Shown here piece by piece: positions 14,195-15,475 of a stretch of DNA of 15,475 nt. Origin of the DNA: Rhodoferax sp. (GTDB lineage Bacteria; Pseudomonadota; Gammaproteobacteria; Burkholderiales; Burkholderiaceae_C); the NCBI GenBank assembly GCA_016463455.1, contig JAEMRG010000020.1:1-15475 (forward strand), read 5' to 3'. Position 1 is the stretch's first letter. The number at the start of each line of letters is the position of its first letter. The notes under the pieces were generated by a model. It was given only the letters and a program-made list of their open reading frames with translations, was not told the origin of the DNA and did not search any database. The position numbers and the translations under genes are program-made.

Positions 14195-14207
14195 CATCAA
14201 CATCTTA
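14195..14207 (+). promoter_or_regulatory. IHF-like binding sequence
   Basis: CATCAACATCTTA fits the E. coli IHF consensus WATCAANNNNTTR at every fixed position except the first (C instead of A or T). Its last three bases are the first three of the DnaA box at 14205, an arrangement that recalls the IHF-DnaA grouping in replication origins. Short degenerate sites occur by chance, so this is suggestive only. Confidence 0.35.
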
Positions 14208-14249
14208 TTCACATGGTTTGCTTACAATCTGTGTATAACTTGTGAATAA
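14205..14249. promoter_or_regulatory. Cluster of three DnaA boxes
   Basis: Three 9-mers match the DnaA box consensus TTATNCACA exactly. TTATTCACA is on the plus strand at 14205-14213. TTATACACA is on the minus strand at 14230-14238 (plus strand TGTGTATAA). TTATTCACA is on the minus strand at 14241-14249 (plus strand TGTGAATAA). The last two are in tandem, 2 bp apart, start-to-start 11 bp, so they lie on the same helix face. The first faces them across 16 bp. With eight fixed positions, one match is expected per about 33 kb per strand, so three in 45 bp is far from chance. Function is not known; see findings. Confidence 0.75.
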
Positions 14250-14254
14250 ATTTA

Positions 14255-14291
14255 TGTTGTCGATTGACAACAAGCCAATCCCTCCTATATG
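14255..14291 (+). promoter_or_regulatory. Sigma-70-type promoter with dyad over the -35 box
   Basis: A perfect TTGACA -35 box (14264-14269), 16-bp spacer and TATATG -10 box (14286-14291, four of six matches) point towards lepA. A 7-bp dyad, TGTTGTC (14255-14261), 4 bp, GACAACA (14266-14272), covers the -35 box and could be an operator. The start of transcription is expected near 14297-14299. The DnaA boxes end 14 bp upstream of the -35 box. Confidence 0.6.
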
Positions 14292-14296
14292 CAAGC

Positions 14297-14396
14297 GCGT
14301 CGTTTTACGCTTTTTCCCTACAATGAAGTTCCAGCTTTCGCAGTTGCCAATGATGGTTGGTTCAGGGCGCGTCGTTCATCCGACGCGCCCTTTTTT
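14297..14396 (+). ncRNA. Predicted short transcript (small RNA or lepA leader)
   Basis: The promoter at 14264-14291 and the terminator at 14365-14396 bound a unit of about 100 nt. No plausible peptide is encoded: an ATG frame at 14323 reads straight through the terminator. The 5' end can fold as GCGT (14297-14300) with ACGC (14307-14310). The unit may be an independent small RNA, or the front of a lepA mRNA ended early by attenuation. I do not recognise a known RNA family. Confidence 0.4.
14365..14396 (+). terminator. Strong intrinsic terminator upstream of lepA
   Basis: GGGCGCGTCG (14365-14374), a 6-nt loop, CGACGCGCCC (14381-14390), then six T (14391-14396): a perfect 10-bp GC-rich stem with a U-tract, the clearest terminator in the window. 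It lies 43 bp before the lepA start codon and about 400 bp after mucD, so it ends either the short unit in front of it or mucD readthrough. Confidence 0.9.
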
Positions 14397-14439
14397 CTGC
14401 TCCGGCCTTTTTAATTCAATCTCTTGACCCTCCTGCTTG

Positions 14440-15475
14440 ATGCAACACATCAGAAATTTTTCGATCATTGCCCATATTGACCACGGCAAATCTACCTTGG
14501 CCGATCGCCTGATTCAACGTTGCGGCGGACTGGAAGCGCGCGATATGCAAGCCCAGGTTTTGGACTCTATGGACATTGAAAAAGAGCGGGGGATAACTAT
14601 CAAGGCGCAGACGGCTGCCTTGCAGTACAAGGCCAAAAACGGCCAGGTGTACAACCTCAACCTGATCGATACGCCCGGCCATGTGGACTTCTCCTACGAA
14701 GTGAGCCGCTCGCTGTCGGCCTGTGAAGGCGCCCTGCTGGTGGTCGATGCCAGCCAGGGCGTGGAAGCGCAGACGGTGGCCAATTGCTATACCGCGCTGG
14801 AGCTGGGCGTGGAGGTGGTGCCGGTGCTCAACAAAATGGATTTGCCCAACGCCGACCCGGATAATGCGCGCTCCGAAATCGAGGACGTGATCGGCATAGA
14901 TGCTACCGAGGCGATTCCCTGTTCGGCTAAAACTGGCCTAGGCATAGACGAGATTTTGGAGGCCATCGTCGCCAAGGTGCCGCCGCCAAAGGGGCGTCCT
15001 GAGGGCGCTTTGCGGGCCATGATCATCGACAGCTGGTTTGACAACTATGTCGGCGTGGTCATGTTGGTGCGCGTGGTTGATGGTCGCCTGGCGCGCGGCG
15101 AAAAGATCAAGATGATGGCTACTGGCGCGGTCTATAACGCCGACAGCCTGGGGGTGTTCACCCCCGCCAATCTGCCGCGCGAGTCGCTTGAGGCTGGCGA
15201 GGTGGGCTACATCATCGCCGGTATTCGCGAATTGCAGGCGGCCAAAGTGGGCGATACCGTGACCCTGATCAGGCCCGGCACGGGTGGCGCAGCGGCTACC
15301 GCCACCGAAGCGCTTCCTGGTTTCAAGGAAATCCAGCCCCAGGTGTTTGCCGGTTTGTACCCGACCGAGGCCAATCAGTACGAAGGCTTACGCGACAGCC
15401 TAGAAAAGCTCAAGCTGAACGATGCCTCGCTGCATTACGAACCCGAAGTGTCCCAGGCCTTGGGTTTTGGTTTTC
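14440..15475 (+). CDS. lepA: Elongation factor 4 (LepA), N-terminal part, cut by window end
   Basis: Ribosome-dependent GTPase implicated in back-translocation and 30S assembly. The 345 visible residues start MQHIRNFSII and carry all GTPase motifs: G1 AHIDHGKS (11-18), G2 with ERGIT (49-53), G3 DTPGHVDF (77-84), G4 NKMD (131-134) and G5 SAK (162-164). The domain-II region LRAMIIDSWFDNYVGVVMLV (191-210) follows, which separates LepA from EF-G and TypA. No clear Shine-Dalgarno sequence precedes ATG 14440. It lies 43 bp behind a strong terminator, with no good promoter between them, so expression may depend on readthrough. The usual Burkholderiales partner lepB would lie beyond the window. Confidence 0.96.
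   Translation, partial: MQHIRNFSIIAHIDHGKSTLADRLIQRCGGLEARDMQAQVLDSMDIEKERGITIKAQTAALQYKAKNGQVYNLNLIDTPGHVDFSYEVSRSLSACEGALLVVDASQGVEAQTVANCYTALELGVEVVPVLNKMDLPNADPDNARSEIEDVIGIDATEAIPCSAKTGLGIDEILEAIVAKVPPPKGRPEGALRAMIIDSWFDNYVGVVMLVRVVDGRLARGEKIKMMATGAVYNADSLGVFTPANLPRESLEAGEVGYIIAGIRELQAAKVGDTVTLIRPGTGGAAATATEALPGFKEIQPQVFAGLYPTEANQYEGLRDSLEKLKLNDASLHYEPEVSQALGFGF

Larger units (their letters stand above)
13968..14439. other. Gene-free regulatory region between mucD and lepA
   Basis: No credible gene lies in these 472 bases. In order they hold: a stem-loop just after mucD (13978-13993); an AT-rich part with a TAGAAT -10-like box (14108-14113, no good -35) and a 7-bp inverted repeat (14120-14138); an IHF-like site and three DnaA boxes (14195-14249); a TTGACA promoter with a dyad (14255-14291); and a strong intrinsic terminator (14365-14396). 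Within 14201-14270, 49 of 70 bases are A or T, in contrast to the GC-rich genes on both sides. Confidence 0.7.

Noticed and set aside
14080..14300. Calling the mucD-lepA gap the chromosomal origin
   Set aside because: Only three boxes, no dnaA, dnaN, gyrB, gidA or par genes in view, and genes on both sides point the same way; kept as a DnaA-box cluster of unknown role.
14242..14427. 61-codon open frame across the promoter and terminator before lepA
   Set aside because: It starts inside the DnaA boxes, runs through the terminator stem and has no ribosome site.
1..15475. Mobile elements, phage genes, CRISPR arrays, tRNA or rRNA genes, defence or biosynthetic systems
   Set aside because: Looked for on both strands and not seen; every sizeable gene belongs to a conserved core family in a conserved order.

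Overview
The window reads as ordinary core genome of a betaproteobacterium, most likely of the order Burkholderiales. The protein sequences look Comamonadaceae-like, but the family assignment is only an impression. The evidence is the gene order rne / rluC - HAD phosphatase - Rieske protein - sppA / maf - yceD - rpmF - plsX - fabH - fabD - fabG - acpP - fabF - mucD - lepA. This is the E. coli rne-rluC-yceF-yceD-rpmF-plsX-fab block with a betaproteobacterial insertion (phosphatase, Rieske, SppA) and a betaproteobacterial downstream end (mucD-lepA). I see no insertion sequence, phage gene, tRNA, rRNA or CRISPR array.

Layout. 1-293: 5' end of rne on the minus strand, followed by its roughly 470-nt leader (294-759), whose candidate promoter overlaps the rluC start codon. 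760-3933: plus-strand cluster rluC, HAD phosphatase, Rieske protein and sppA, each overlapping the next by 4 bases (ATGA or TTGA). 3964-5345: minus-strand pair maf and an RsmI-like methylase, also overlapping by 4 bases. 5371-6218: yceD and rpmF, with an internal promoter before rpmF and an intrinsic terminator after it. 6326-11846: plsX and the type II fatty-acid synthesis cluster (fabH, fabD, fabG, acpP, fabF). 11883-12341: a small two-helix membrane protein resembling YgfX. 12495-13967: the periplasmic HtrA protease mucD. 14440 to the end: lepA, cut by the window edge.

How the genes work together. PlsX supplies acyl-phosphate for phospholipid synthesis. FabD makes malonyl-ACP on the carrier AcpP, FabH starts chains, and FabF and FabG elongate and reduce them. 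RluC, YceD and L32 belong to ribosome biogenesis, and LepA to translation. SppA and MucD handle envelope protein turnover. In many Burkholderiales rpoE-rseA-rseB sits between fabF and mucD; here those three genes are absent.

The most interesting part is the 472-base gap between mucD and lepA. It holds three exact TTATNCACA DnaA boxes within 45 bp, next to an IHF-like sequence. These are followed by a TTGACA promoter with a 7-bp dyad over its -35 box, and then a strong intrinsic terminator about 100 nt downstream. The genes alone do not explain this arrangement. It could be a DnaA-binding regulatory or titration site feeding a short RNA or a lepA leader. A replication origin is possible but not favoured.
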